A DNA stretch of 64,000 bases from Microstegium vimineum. Lineage: Eukaryota; Streptophyta; Magnoliopsida; Poales; Poaceae. The position numbers and the translations under genes are program-made. This document shows, piece after piece, positions 48,701 through 59,860 of this stretch (positions within the stretch are counted from its first letter, which is position 1; each line of letters starts with the position of its first letter). Location of the stretch: NCBI GenBank assembly GCA_022036555.1, contig CM039127.1:51968122-52032121 (forward strand), given 5' to 3'. The notes under the pieces were generated by a model, which saw only the letters and a list, made by a program, of their open reading frames with translations, searched no databases and was not told the DNA's origin.

Positions 48701-49072
48701 CGCGTCGCCTGAAGTTACCGCTGAATTCTCATTTATTATTTGTCACACGCAGACGTAGGCAGAACGATCCAAAAAAAGAAAAAGAAAAAAAGAGTGGTGC
48801 ACGCAGGAGTACGCAGCACGTAAACCAGTGTCAATGATCAATAATGTCCACTGAACTGAAAGACACAGCCATCTCTTGGTATAAACAGGAGAAAAAAAAG
48901 GGGACAGACAGACGACACAGCGTGATAGTAGCAAACACTGAAGATGGAACTGATGAAGCAAGGGAAACACCGACGACGACGACGCAACCGCAAGGAGCAG
49001 ACAAGTGACACGTGGAGTAGCTTTCGCCTTTCCGGGATCAGCATCTCGACCGCCGTGTCTCATCCGGCCCTT
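45797..49072. other. Gene-poor AT-rich stretch
   Basis: Begins with a CT-rich segment in which CTAGGCTCCGATC-type blocks repeat three times (about 45823-45915), then AT-rich DNA. A 22-base block with ATCGTGTCACCTAATC is duplicated near 46050 and 46081. I see no supported gene or RNA. Confidence 0.4.
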
Positions 49073-50078
49073 TCACTTGTTCCTCGCCGCCAGGAAAACG
49101 TCGGAGAGCACGGTGTCGGAGCTCATCGCCGCCCGCAGCAGGCCCAGCCCCTGCCATTCCATGCCGCGCGCCGGAACACACGCACGCACGGAGCAGCATC
49201 GCCCATGCATTTGCATACAGAACAAGGTTCAGACCATGGAGTTAGCTAGTAGCTAGCAGGACATGACCGAGAGCTGATCTAAAAAAAAAAGCAGGAGCTA
49301 GGAGGGCGATCGACGAACGAACCTCGTCCATGCCGACGGTGACGAACTTCTCGGCGAGCTCCACGTCCTTACCAGAGCTAAACCTATTGATCAGCGTAAT
49401 ACTCGAGATCGCCGACATGGGCGTAACCTCCAGCCCATCAGTCACCATGTACGTCACCAGCCCCTTCACATACCCACCGCCGCTCTCCTCCTCATCCACG
49501 CCTTTCCCGCTGCATTTCCCTCCCTTACCAGCACCACCGGCAGCCCTCCTCGGCGCGGCGCCGGACGACGGCATCACGAACGTCATCTCAGTGGCCATGG
49601 GCAGCTTGCACTTGGGGCACGCGGCGTCGCGCTCCATGGTGACCGTCAAGCACTTGCCGGCGGCGCCACCGGGACACGCGTAGAGCTTGAACTTAGGCAG
49701 CCCCGGCGGCTGCTTCCGCTCCTCCTCTTCGTCCACCACTCCTCCTCCGTCGCCAGCGGCGGTTGCGCGCGGCGGTGGAAGGAGGAGCAGCTGGTGGCGC
49801 GCGTCCGGGTGCAGCAGCACCCCGGGCTGGAGCAGCTCCGTCTTGTCGGCGCCCGGGAGCAGGTACGACGACCCCATGTGGTCCACGCTCTGGTACAGCC
49901 GCCCCACGCTTCCGTGCATGGTGCCGGCGCTCACCAGCTTCGCCACCGCGCCGATTGGGAGCGTCAGGAGGCTGAATACGAAGTCCACGAAGTCGTTGCC
50001 GGCTTCTGCGAATAGCACCCTCTTCGACTTTGTCTCCACCAGCAGCTTCAGCGAGATCTTGCTGCTGCTGGGAGCCAT
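49073..50078 (-). CDS. DUF674 family protein
   Basis: A plant-specific family of unknown function. Two exons: 50078-49323 and 49150-49073, joined in phase as GMDE/GLGLL; 277 aa. Start MAPSSSKISLKLLVETK. Conserved blocks: KRVLFAEAGNDFVDFVFSLL, GAVAKLVSAGTMHGSVGRLY, a CPKCKLPM zinc-ribbon-like Cys pair with a partner Cys near CPGGAAGKC, GGGYVKGLVTYMVTDGLEV, SAISSITLINRFSSGKDVEL and a C-terminal SDTVLSDVFLAARNK. It has its own TATA box and is divergent to a second DUF674 copy at 50479. The gene appears intact. Reading past the exon 1 donor gives an unrelated hydrophobic end, so splicing is the better model. Confidence 0.9.
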
Positions 50079-50135
50079 ATTGGACGATGCTGCTTTTGTT
50101 TCTGGTGTTTTTTTTACTTGGAGATCATGGTGCTC

Positions 50136-50143
50136 TTTATATA
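50136..50143 (-). promoter_or_regulatory. TATA box of the minus-strand DUF674 gene
   Basis: TATATAAA read on the minus strand, 58 bases upstream of its ATG at 50078. Confidence 0.65.
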
Positions 50144-50339
50144 GTATACGAGAACATGCATGATCGATCAGGGAGACGGAGAGGTTTGCCGCTTGATTTC
50201 CATCAGTTTCTCAAAACTGAATCGCTGCAGTCGTCCCTTTGCCTTCTCGTTGCTCGATGCAACTTCTAATTTACTCCGTTTCAAACGATTCATCTTTGGC
50301 ATTAAAAAAAAAAGACGATTCATCTTCAGTTCCCGCGGC

Positions 50340-50347
50340 TATAAATT
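50340..50347 (+). promoter_or_regulatory. TATA box of the plus-strand DUF674 copy
   Basis: TATAAATT about 132 bases before the ATG at 50479. With the opposite TATA box at 50136-50143 it leaves a shared intergenic promoter of about 196 bp (50144-50339). Confidence 0.6.
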
Positions 50348-50478
50348 ACAGCCAAACGCACGCACTCAACGCAGCCACCACCGTCTCGTCCTCTCCGATC
50401 GTCGCCACCAGCACCCCGGCCGATTCATTCCCGAGACCGACCGACCGGCCGATCGATCGACACATCCAAGTTCCAGCC

Positions 50479-51304
50479 ATGGGCTCCTCCTCGAAGATCT
50501 CCCTGAAGCTCCTGATCGACAACAAGGCAAAGAAGGTGCTATTCGCAGAAGCCGGGAAGGAGTTCGTCGACTTCGTGTTCAGCCTCCTAACCCTCCCAAT
50601 GGGCGCCGTAGCAAAGCTCGTCAGCGCCGGCACAATGCACGGAAGCGTAGGCCGGCTCTACGAGAGCGTGGACCGTATGGGGTCCTCGTACCTCCAACCA
50701 GGCACGGACCGTTCCGACCTACTACGACCCAAGATGCTACACCCGGACGCACGCGAGCTTCTCCTTCTCCGCGGCGGCGGTGACGACAACGGCGAGTCCC
50801 CGCTCGGTCGGTTCCGCCTTTACACCTGCGCCGGGTACTGTGCTACCGCCGCCGCCGAGGCTAATGCCACGTGCCCCCAGTGTAAGCTGCTCATGGCCAC
50901 CGAGGTCGCCTTCGTCCTCCCCTACGCCTCCGCCGCTGCTGCTGGTTCATCGTCGGCGGCGGGTGGTGGGGATGAGGCGGGAGGTGGGTATGTTAAGGGG
51001 GTTGTGACGTAATGGTTACTGATGGGCTTAAGGTTACTCCCATGTCGGCGATTTCTAGTATCACGCTGATTAATAAGTTTACTGCTGGTAAGGATGTTGA
51101 GCTTGCTGAGAAGTTCGTCACCGTCGGCAACGATGAGGTTCGTTCGTTCTTGGATTGGATCATTGGATTTGCGACCGCCTGTGTCTGTCAGTTTTAATCA
51201 ACTCACATTTGATTTGAATTGGTCGTCGGGGGCTGGCTCTTCTCAAGGCCGTTCTGCGATCAGACACCGTGCTCTCGGATGTCTTCCTGGCGAGGAAGAA
51301 GTGA
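50479..51304 (+). pseudogene. DUF674 gene copy, disrupted
   Basis: Close paralogue of the divergent gene at 49073-50078: MGSSSKISLKLLIDNKAKK, LFAEAGKEFVDFVFSLL, SAGTMHGSVGRLYESVD, CPQCKLLM. Exon 1 is 50479-51137 and the exon 2-like part 51230-51304 (LLKAVLRSDTVLSDVFLARK). Two defects are visible. At about 51009, GTGACGTAATGG stands where the paralogue encodes VTYMV, which is a one-base loss giving a stop after about 177 aa. The bases before exon 2 are GG instead of the expected AG, so the splice acceptor seems lost. The first may be a sequence error, the second less likely. The frame after the stop remains well conserved, so any inactivation is recent. Confidence 0.75.
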
Positions 51305-52278
51305 TCGGTCGACGATCGATCAACTGCCGATGCCTGTCGTCTTGCTTGGAGAGAAGAACCCTGCTTGTGGAAGCCTTTAGTTTGCTGAATTATCATGTCT
51401 GCTTGTTATCGTTTTGATACTGTATCGTGTTTCAGTTTCAGTCCCGGTTGCGTCTGTCAGTTTCAGATTGGTCATGCTCGTGCTCGTATGCATGTAAGCT
51501 TGTTTTGATTTAGAACTACCGCCTTCCGGTTTGATCTGTTATTGTGCGCCGTCTTAAATAACTTCAATCTCTGCTTTGGCAATGTATTTGCCCGCAAAGA
51601 TTATGCAGTATGCATTACCAACGTTACTTCAATCAAAGAGAAAAGTTTAGTAACGCTTTCTGATGAATGAAACCTCAGATGTACGCCTGTACCTCGAGAT
51701 ATGTACACTCTGAATTTCTCTGCTAGATAAATAAAAATTGAAGAAACCTTTACAATTCAATGCAAATAACAGATCATATGCAAAATTACAGTAATAGACA
51801 CTTAGAAGCCACTTCAGATCTTTACTAGGAACCTTGTTAATTTGTACCAGAAGAATATACATAGAAAAAAAAAACTAGTTTCCTGAAACACTACAATAAA
51901 GCTCTTTAGTACTGAAAAAACACCAGTAGATGTCTGTTAGAATTTCCAAGTAAAATTATTATTGATCACTCGATGTAGGACAACATATCAGCAGAAGAAG
52001 AATCACATTGTGGGGAAGGTGTACTTCTTTGAAGCCAACATTCTCTGTCAAAGCCATGTACTGCCTGTTCTAGAATATGTTCAGTAACTAGTTTCAGTAA
52101 GATGTCCAGATCGTTGTCTAAACCATAACAAAAACCAACAATCCTGGTTTTAGAACAAAATGGGCTCCCATGAGTAGAACTGAGGTCAGAACTGAAAAAA
52201 CAGAACTGAGCTACTCTTCTGAAAAAAGAGTCCCCGGGTGACCGGATGTGTTCAGAACTTCAGATCGTTGTTTGCTGT
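51305..52278. other. Intergenic DNA
   Basis: 3' flanks of the DUF674 copy (+) and the DUF569 gene (-), which converge here. No further gene seen. Confidence 0.45.
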
Positions 52279-53562
52279 TCATTTGTCACAGACCTTGCTG
52301 CTATCTAAAACTCTTGGAGCATGCAAATCTGGGTACCGCAAATCGTTGTCCGCTGAAATCATTGAGAAGCAGTGGATAACATCAGCATTTGGTGCAGCTT
52401 CTGAATGACCGAAAACATTTGCACTCTCTTTTATCGAGTGCTTAAAAGGACAACGACAGATGCGGATTATGAATAATTTGCACTACCTCTGCTAACTACT
52501 AACCCAACTTAACAAAAAAGAATTTCGTAATGACAGATGCAGCTTAAGAAACAACATTTGCACAAAAATGCAGGACTGCAACTTAGCACAATCATTTACC
52601 ATGTAGGAGTAATTGCCTGATCTGATCAGAGAATTCTGAGCTGAAAGTGAACCTCCGAACAACCTCACCTTGTGTCCCGTGGCTGAGGATGACAATGTCG
52701 ATGCGATCATTGCCGATGGGGAGGTCGACGAGCAGAGGGCTAAGGTGAGCGTATCGCCCGGCGCGGACGCAGAGGGTGGTGCGCGTGACGTCCCTGCTGG
52801 CGCCGAGGCGGCACGCCAGCGTGAGCCTTAGCTGCATCAGGTTGTGCGTGTTGAGCTGCATCGTCCTCCACGCTCCTTCGTTCACGCTCCCGTCCGTCTC
52901 GCCCCGCACGTACCTGATCTGCCTCGCCACCTCGCTCTCCGTCACCGCCCGCCGCCGCGCACGCGTCAGCTGCTCATCGCATCACATCGCATTAGCCATT
53001 ACACACGTGATGATCTCGAGAAGTACATGACGCGATCGATCCGTACGCATACCTGGTAGATGGGATCAAGAATGCAGGGGCGAGTCATCCGGATGGGAAC
53101 GTTCTCGATATCCCACTGCATCATGGTACTGCCATTATCACCAGCGGAGGTGACAGCTCTACGCCACCGGAGGTACCGGCCATTAGCACGGAGGTACCTT
53201 CCAGTACCACTACGGATGACGAAGGTGGTGCGTCGTGGTATAGCCTGCCACAGCATCCCGGGCGGGGGCGGCGACTGGACGCCGCCGCCGCTGAGCCCGT
53301 CCTGCGCGGTGACCACGCCGTGGGACGGGCCCGTGCCGGCCTGCACGCTGGTTGCGAGAAGGTACCGGCCGTAGGCGCCGCGGAGGAACACGCAGGGACC
53401 GCCGTCGGGTCCCAACGCGTGGTCCACCGCCCACACCGCGTTCTGCACGCTGCGTTGCCCTGTTAGGCATACGCTTGTGCCGTCGGTGTCCGCCGCTAGG
53501 TACTTGCCCCGCCTCGCGCAGCACCGGAGCCGCACGAATCGTACACCGTTGAACACGTCCAT
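52279..53562 (-). CDS. DUF569 (fascin-like/actin-cross-linking-like) protein
   Basis: A plant family with beta-trefoil, fascin-like repeats; biochemical role unknown. Three exons on the minus strand: 53562-53053, 52969-52669, 52352-52279, all GT-AG and in phase; 294 aa. Start MDVFNGVRFVRLRCCARRGK, the usual DUF569 opening. Conserved segments: GKYLAADTDGTSVCL, AVWAVDHALGP, VFLRGAYGRYLLAT, LWQAIPRRTTFVIRSGTGRY, IRYVRGETDG, LPIGNDRIDIVILSHGTQ. Exon 2 could be read on to a stop at 52592, but exon 3 gives HGTQ/ADNDLRYPDL, which matches the typical family end (HGT..AD.L.FPD), so the spliced form is preferred. The gene appears intact. Confidence 0.85.
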
Positions 53563-56500
53563 GGGTGGATGATCGATCCGATCGCGGGAGGGCGACCGGC
53601 CGGCCGGCCGCCTCGTCCTCCTCCTCTTCTCTTCCTTCTTCCTCCCGGCGGCGACGGCGATCCAGGCAGGCAGGGGTGGCGAGAATTCCTCGGGCTCGTG
53701 TCGTGGGTTCCTGTTTCTGTTCCTCGCCGCGCGGAGGGAGCAGGGGAGGGCGAGTTCGTCAGGGCCCACTGGATTGGCTTCTGGGGGCCCACATGTCTGT
53801 CACTAAGTCACCGTTATGCCACGTCAGAGTAAAGGATCCTCTGGGCAGTTGGTCCGCACCGGGAAGGCGCGAGTATTTGAAGGCCGAGCCCGAGAGGTCG
53901 GGGCCCTCCCCGCCTCGCTATCAGGGAAGGCCCGCATGCTGACAGCGGCGGGGCGGAAAGCGACGCTTGGCCGCCTGGTTTGGTCGCGCTAACCCACGGC
54001 CGCGACGGGATGGACGGGGAACTTGCCACCGCGCCGGGGGTGGGGTAGATCGAGGAGCGGGCGGGGATGGACGCGCGACCCGACGACGGCGAGGAAGAGG
54101 ACGAGGCCCGCGTGCGCGGGAGGCTATGGACCGGAGTAGAGCAGAGGAGCTAGCGGGTCCGTCCGCTGGCGCGGTGAGGTGAGGTTGTGCGAATCCATCT
54201 CCATGTCCATGTCCATTCCATTCTTGCTTGTTGATATGGCTGTTCAATTGAATTTCTCCTTGAGCCTTTCAGTATGAGATTGTCAGTGCCCGTGACATGT
54301 TGGTATATGGATGCCACCCGCACTGCAACCAGCTGCTCAACACTGAAACCTGAAATTCTTCAGCTATGCATCAACATTCAACAGTCCTCAACCTGCAGTT
54401 CCTGATCTCTTCAGTACTTTTCAATCCTTTTGTTTACATTCAGCCACACATGGTCCCAAAAATCATAATACCGAGGCGGTCCATACGTGTGTATGAGCTG
54501 GTAGTGTTCTGTCCCCTGTCGAAACAACATGTGTGAATATTTGAAACGCTTCTGCTGATTCAGACAGACGAAGCGACATGTTGAGAATGTAGTTTAATTA
54601 TAGATAGAGATGAATGTCCTTGGTGGTTTAGAGATTTATTTATAAGAGAATCCGACAATCTTCACATACATTTACATTCCCTCCTTCTGCATCAGTTAGT
54701 ATTCTGTATATACAAACACAATTTCATCAGTACCATCATATCTGACCATAGTTAAAACAGTATCTGTTAGGCTTGTACCGCTGCATCCTTTACCACAAAG
54801 GAGGCAGCAAGCCCTGCTTATAATGAATATTTCTCCTCCAAAAATAATCATCATATCCATATTCTAGGATGCTGAATTGCAGATGCTGCTGCACACTTCT
54901 GCTCTAGTTGTCCTGTTACCACCGTTGCTGCAGCAAGGGTCTTTGGTTGGTTCAAGCATGAACAGAGAAAAAAGTGCATAGGGTGTCCATTGAGAACTGA
55001 TTAGGAAACGAATCACATTGCCTTGTATGGGCCAACTCTTCAACACTTTTCTATGGTTCTACTTCTACCTGCCCTTCAACATTACCAACACCGCGAGAAT
55101 ATATGTATCTTACTATCTTTTATGGAATGCAGCCAGCATTTCTACTTAGGGATGCGCTAATTATCCTGTGCAATCAGTTAGCAGTGGTTTCTCAGAGTGT
55201 TTTGTATACTTACATTGGTGTGAATATACAATTTCACTTGTTAATGCTGCTGGAAAAGAACATAAGATCATTCCTCTTGTTCTTTTGACAAATATCATCG
55301 TGTTTATTCAGACAAAGAAACAAGTGGCCGGTAGCCTGGAAAGGTGAAACCAGTCTATTCCGTGCTGATTTTGAATTTTTGATCAAAGCTCTGTTGTTTG
55401 GTGGAAAATTATCTCAAAACTCACAATGCTTGGCTGGTTAGCCATTCGCAAACTCTTCGGAACAGAAAGGATTAATCATATTCAGGGAGCGCTTCAGCTT
55501 CGGTAGTCTAGCTGCTTAGAATTTGCTTCCAGCCTTCTTTGCCTCCTCAAGCACTACTTACCAACAAGTATGCTAGGCGGAGCCAGAAATTTTGTGGAGC
55601 CCGGGCGAGATACAACGCCATACGAACTTTGACAATCAGCACATATAAATGTATAATTTTAAAATTAAAATAATAAACCAGTCCTAAATAAAAAAATCAC
55701 AAGAAAAAGGCATTCATTAGTGTATGGTTGTAGACCATTCAACCAATTTAATCCATGCATATTAGAAAAAATGGAATTTAAGTATAATTTAATCCATGTA
55801 CTACTAGCAATGTTTGCTCCAAAGGACAAATTCAAATACTCGAATGACGACATACATGCTAGCTACTACATCGGCCAGCAGCTACTACATCAGCATACAT
55901 GCAAATCCAAAGTCTGGCAATGTTGCCGGCCGTCTACTACATCGGCCAGCAGCTCGGGAGCCCGGCCACCGGCCCAGGGTGGTCAGGCCTTGGCTCCGTC
56001 ACTTAGGCTATATTGTTTGCATCACTCATGCAAATGCAACTGGAGTTGATGAAAACCATGTAATCAATGCAAGCAAAGGCTTATTTCATTATTTGCACTC
56101 CACTCATCATCATCCCGTACTAGCATGCAGGAGCAGCATGCTCTGCTCTTCCTGATGTTGCCTTGGCATGATTGTTCTTCAGTTGCTGCAGCTCCAGGCA
56201 CGCAGATCATTACTTTGGAGACTCCGTAAAAGGTTAATGCAGAAAGCATCATTTAGTGGCGACATGATAACTTGTAAGTAGATTCCCTTTATGTTCATAC
56301 AGCTTTTTTGTTATGAAAAAGCTCCTTTGCCTCTATAATGAAATGGAAGGTGCTTATTTGTTTCAGGGAAGGATTAAAATGCTGGATGCTGTGCTTGCAG
56401 TTCCAATGCAAAACCAGGTACCTTGTGAATTGAGCTGCTGTATCTCTCTCTATTCCTTGTAGTATTTGTACACTTGTATGTGCTCTGTCTGAGGTTATCA

Positions 56501-57782
56501 CCTATCAGTATTCTGTTCTGTTCCACAACATGCTGTCAGTTTTGGCTTGGAAATCTCAAAACGTACGTACTTGCTGAAGTTTTGTTTACTAGCATTTGGA
56601 TTTGTTTGCATATGATGATCGAGTAGGAAACAAGAACCATTTCTTCTATCTGCTCATGTGAGACCTAGCTTTAGCAGGCTAATCTACAGAGATTAATAAC
56701 TACTAGTAGTATAAGACAGCAGTTAGGGGGAGGCAGGAGGCTCTCTTAAAAAAGAATTGGCTTTGGTCAAGGATTGTGGGTTCCTTGGATGGAGTTCTTG
56801 GTGTTGAAAAGGTGTGTTGGGATATGCAATGCATTTAGCCGCTCAACGCGTCCTAAATCCGGCGCCGTGGCTCGTTACCCATGTTCTGCCCAGTTTATAT
56901 TACATAGATAATTTAAAGAGGCGAGAACAAGCTTCGTGTCTCGAGGACAAGCTTTAGCAAAGGATAAACGCTTGTCTCTTCTGCTTACTAGAATATTCTT
57001 TCTTTTCTTTGTCAATGGAACACTTCAACCAAACTTTGGCACCTGCCATGGCACTAATATCTCGGTCTAGTGTAATAGAGGAGTATATTTGCTAAACAAA
57101 TGCTGATGAACAAGGCAATGGTTGACACCTACTCTTTTGCTGTTAGAGAGCTCTGCTACTGTCAGGTTTTCTTTCATCTAGTTTATGCTTTACTTATCCA
57201 ACTGTCATGTGCAGTTACTTTGGTTTTGGTTTGGAACTTTGGACAAATGTATCGTATTTGTAATTTTGTATACCTCGAAACTTAATGTGGTCGCATATAG
57301 TACTGATTTGCAGAGAACATATCAAGAACAAGCTCTTCATTGAAGGATAATAATGTAGCATATAGATAAATTTTCTGACTCCAAGCCAAGCCATCGGCTG
57401 TGGGCATGAAACAAGTTGAACAAGACCCTCATGCTGCCATGTCAAATCTATGAACAGCTAGCCTTCTTCAGACGACACTGACATGACCGACCAAAACTGA
57501 AAAATGGAAGAGAAATGGGGAAAAAAAACACGAGCAAGTGTGATAAAACCCTGCTATTCACATGGATCACATTATCATAATTCAGCATCTGACTGACTAT
57601 ACTTAGTTTACTTCTATGACTCAATAACTGACACTACTATGCAGTTAGCAGCAGCTAAACCACCACGGGCTTCCTTCCTTCCTTGTAGTAGAAACGTTTC
57701 ACTCATCATCATCACCATCAATAGAAGACGGTGGACACCCACCACCGTCACTGCTGAGTGGGCCCACCCGTCGCCCGGGCTG
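53563..57782. other. Intergenic DNA between DUF569 and DUF1635 genes
   Basis: A GC-rich promoter region (53563-54190), then AT-rich DNA. An exon-like segment of 17 open codons lies at 56367-56417 (TTTCAG before, GTACC after). Several overlapping GC-rich frames at 53570-54180 have no family features. No gene supported. Confidence 0.4.
55575..56006. mobile_element. Possible small DNA transposon
   Basis: The left end GGCGGAGCCAGAA and right end TTGGCTCCGTCAC are roughly inverted, and the enclosed sequence differs from the flanks. A CATCGGCCAGCAGC block is duplicated inside (about 55868 and 55940). The target duplication is not clear. Confidence 0.35.
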
Positions 57783-59549
57783 TCAGTGATGCAGCCTCTG
57801 CCGCTTGGCGATGAATCCCGGCGAACAGCTGGCGGCGGGCAACATGGGCGTCAGCGGGAGCATGGACATGGCCGCCGCCATGGGCCGCTTCATGCAGGCG
57901 GTGGAGGCCAGCGTGACGCCGTCCGCACCAGCGGCGGATACTGGCGCGGCGACGTACCCGACGCCGGCGCCGAGAGGTAGCGTGTCCGGGGCGCGGACCG
58001 TGGGCGGGTTACGCCACCGAGGGAGCTGTCCGGCGACGAGCAGGTTCTGAAGCAGAGGCCCGGCCTCCATGACGGTGGCCAGCAGACGGCCCTTATGCGG
58101 CAGGGGCCTCTTGCTAGCGAGCATGTCGAGCACAGCGTCAGCCGCCGACCCGACACCTTCTCCTCCTCCAGGCTGGCACTGCGGCGGCTTGGGCGCCACC
58201 GCCGTCGCCGGTGGAGGCGTGGCGGGGCTGAGCTTACGACAGCGTCTGTCGGCGGACGTGACGGGGTCGAAGAAAGGTTCGACGGGGGACGAGACGAGGC
58301 TGCAGTCAGAGTCGGTGACGCTGGACGTGACGAGCGCCGGCGCGGCGACCGTCGCCGTCGCCGTCGCTGCTGCTGCAGCAGACTGGGCGGCCAGGAGACG
58401 GAGGCTCTGCAGCTGGTCCCGCGCGTCGTCACGCTCCTTGGCTACCTCGCGCACCAGGTCGGCTAGCTTCGCGATGCTCTGCTCCTTTCGCTTTAGCTCC
58501 TCCCTTGCTGCTTCTAGCTCCAGCGTCGTTGCCAACAGCGTCTGCTTCAGCTCCGCTACGCTCTGTTTCCAGCACCATTCGATCGAACAATTCAACAAAG
58601 GTTAGGTTAGTTCTTTCTCCACCTCCATTTTTGTTCTTGCGTGCACGAGTAGTTTGCACAAGCATAAAAAAAAAAGATCGAAATCGAAATGAAATCCATT
58701 AGCAAATCTAAAGTATCTTCATGGGTTGGAGTTTGAGAGAGGGAGGGAGGGAGGAGACGTCGTCGCGGAACACAAGGTGATGGGTGGACAGAGACATGGC
58801 AGCACGATCTAGAGAGCTAGCGAATGATTTGGATTCCTGCAAATGATTGCACCATACAACCACCACTCCTCATCAAGTCCGTTGGAGACCTGGGAGCACA
58901 AATCCAACCCCCGTGCTTCAATAAAAAAAAACTTTTTTTCTTATAGATAGAAAAGAAAAAAAACAAATAGGCATAGCATAGATAGGCATGCTTCAATCAA
59001 AAAGGGAGAGGGGGAAAGAAAGAAAAAGAAAAGCGTCTCAAATCACAGTCACACGAAGGGGTCCCAAGGCAGAACAACACCATCATTGAGCAGCATCTCA
59101 CCACAGTACCCCAGAGCCTTTTCTTTCTTTTTCTTTTCTTTCGGTTGGATTGGGAAAAAAAAAACTAGTTTGAACCAACCTACCAACCAACCAACCCGAA
59201 GCAGACGGAAAGAGAAGAGAAGTCTGGCAAGGAGAAGAAGATGGAAGGGAGTGTGATTTTTTTCCACGAGGCGAGCCGAACATGCAGGACCATGACAGAC
59301 AGAGAGAGATTAGGGAGAGGGAGAAGAAGAATTCCACCACGGTAAACAAGTGTCAAGGCCTCCTAATTCGCCGCCCGCCTGCCTAACCTGCCTTGACCAC
59401 GGTAGCTACAACTAGCTACTAGTAAATGTGACTAAGGCGGTGCAATCAATGACGCCGGCCATGCCGCACCGACGTCGACGGCCGCCGGCCACCGGCCAAG
59501 AAGAAGAGCAGGAAAATGCGGCGGCGGGGGTACGGTACAGGGAGTAATC

Positions 59550-59591
<42 letters not shown>

Positions 59592-59737
59592 ATGGTTGAA
59601 TAAAGAGAGAAAAAAAATGGAAAGAGTAGTACCTCTTGAGGGGGCTGCTGCAGATCGTCGGGGAAGGAGGACCAGAGGGAGGAGAAGAGGGTGGTATCCG
59701 GGCCGTCGCCGAGGAAGAGAGGAAGTTCCATGGCCAT
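57783..59737 (-). CDS. DUF1635 family protein
   Basis: A plant-specific family of unknown function with an N-terminal coiled coil. Exon 1 is 59737-59633 (MAMELPLFLGDG...DLQQPPQE) and exon 2 58562-57783, in phase; 294 aa. The exon 2 start SVAELKQTLLATTLELEAA, followed by REVAKERDDARDQLQSL, is the DUF1635 coiled-coil signature (about residues 36-90). A long Ala/Pro/Ser-rich region follows, with AVLDMLASKRPLPHKG and LLQNLLVAGQLPRWRNPP, ending in a basic IAKRQRLHH that could be a nuclear signal. The intron (58563-59632) contains a long AG microsatellite beside the donor. The gene looks intact. Confidence 0.85.
59551..59588. repeat. (AG)n microsatellite in the DUF1635 intron
   Basis: Nineteen uninterrupted AG units, about 45 bases inside the intron from the exon 1 donor. 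Read from the gene it is a CT tract. Confidence 0.95.
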
Positions 59738-59848
59738 CGCGCGCACGCACGCTAGCTTGATCGCTGCTGCTGCTGGCGTTCGTATGCTGCTTGGCTTGCA
59801 GGAGAGGAGGAGAGGGAAAGGGGGGAAGCAGAGTCGAGGGAAGAGAGA

Positions 59849-59860
59849 TATATATATATA
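59849..59860 (-). promoter_or_regulatory. TATA region of the DUF1635 gene
   Basis: TATATATATATA, 112 bases upstream of the ATG on the minus strand. It could also be a chance microsatellite. Confidence 0.45.

Noticed and set aside
49242..49322. Unspliced C-terminus of the minus-strand DUF674 gene
   Set aside because: The sequence after GMDE is hydrophobic and unlike the family. The spliced exon 2 restores SDTVLSDVFLA.
53496..54247. GC-rich ORFs in both strands upstream of the DUF569 gene
   Set aside because: Arg/Pro/Gly-rich, frame-overlapping and without homology features; more likely promoter and leader DNA.
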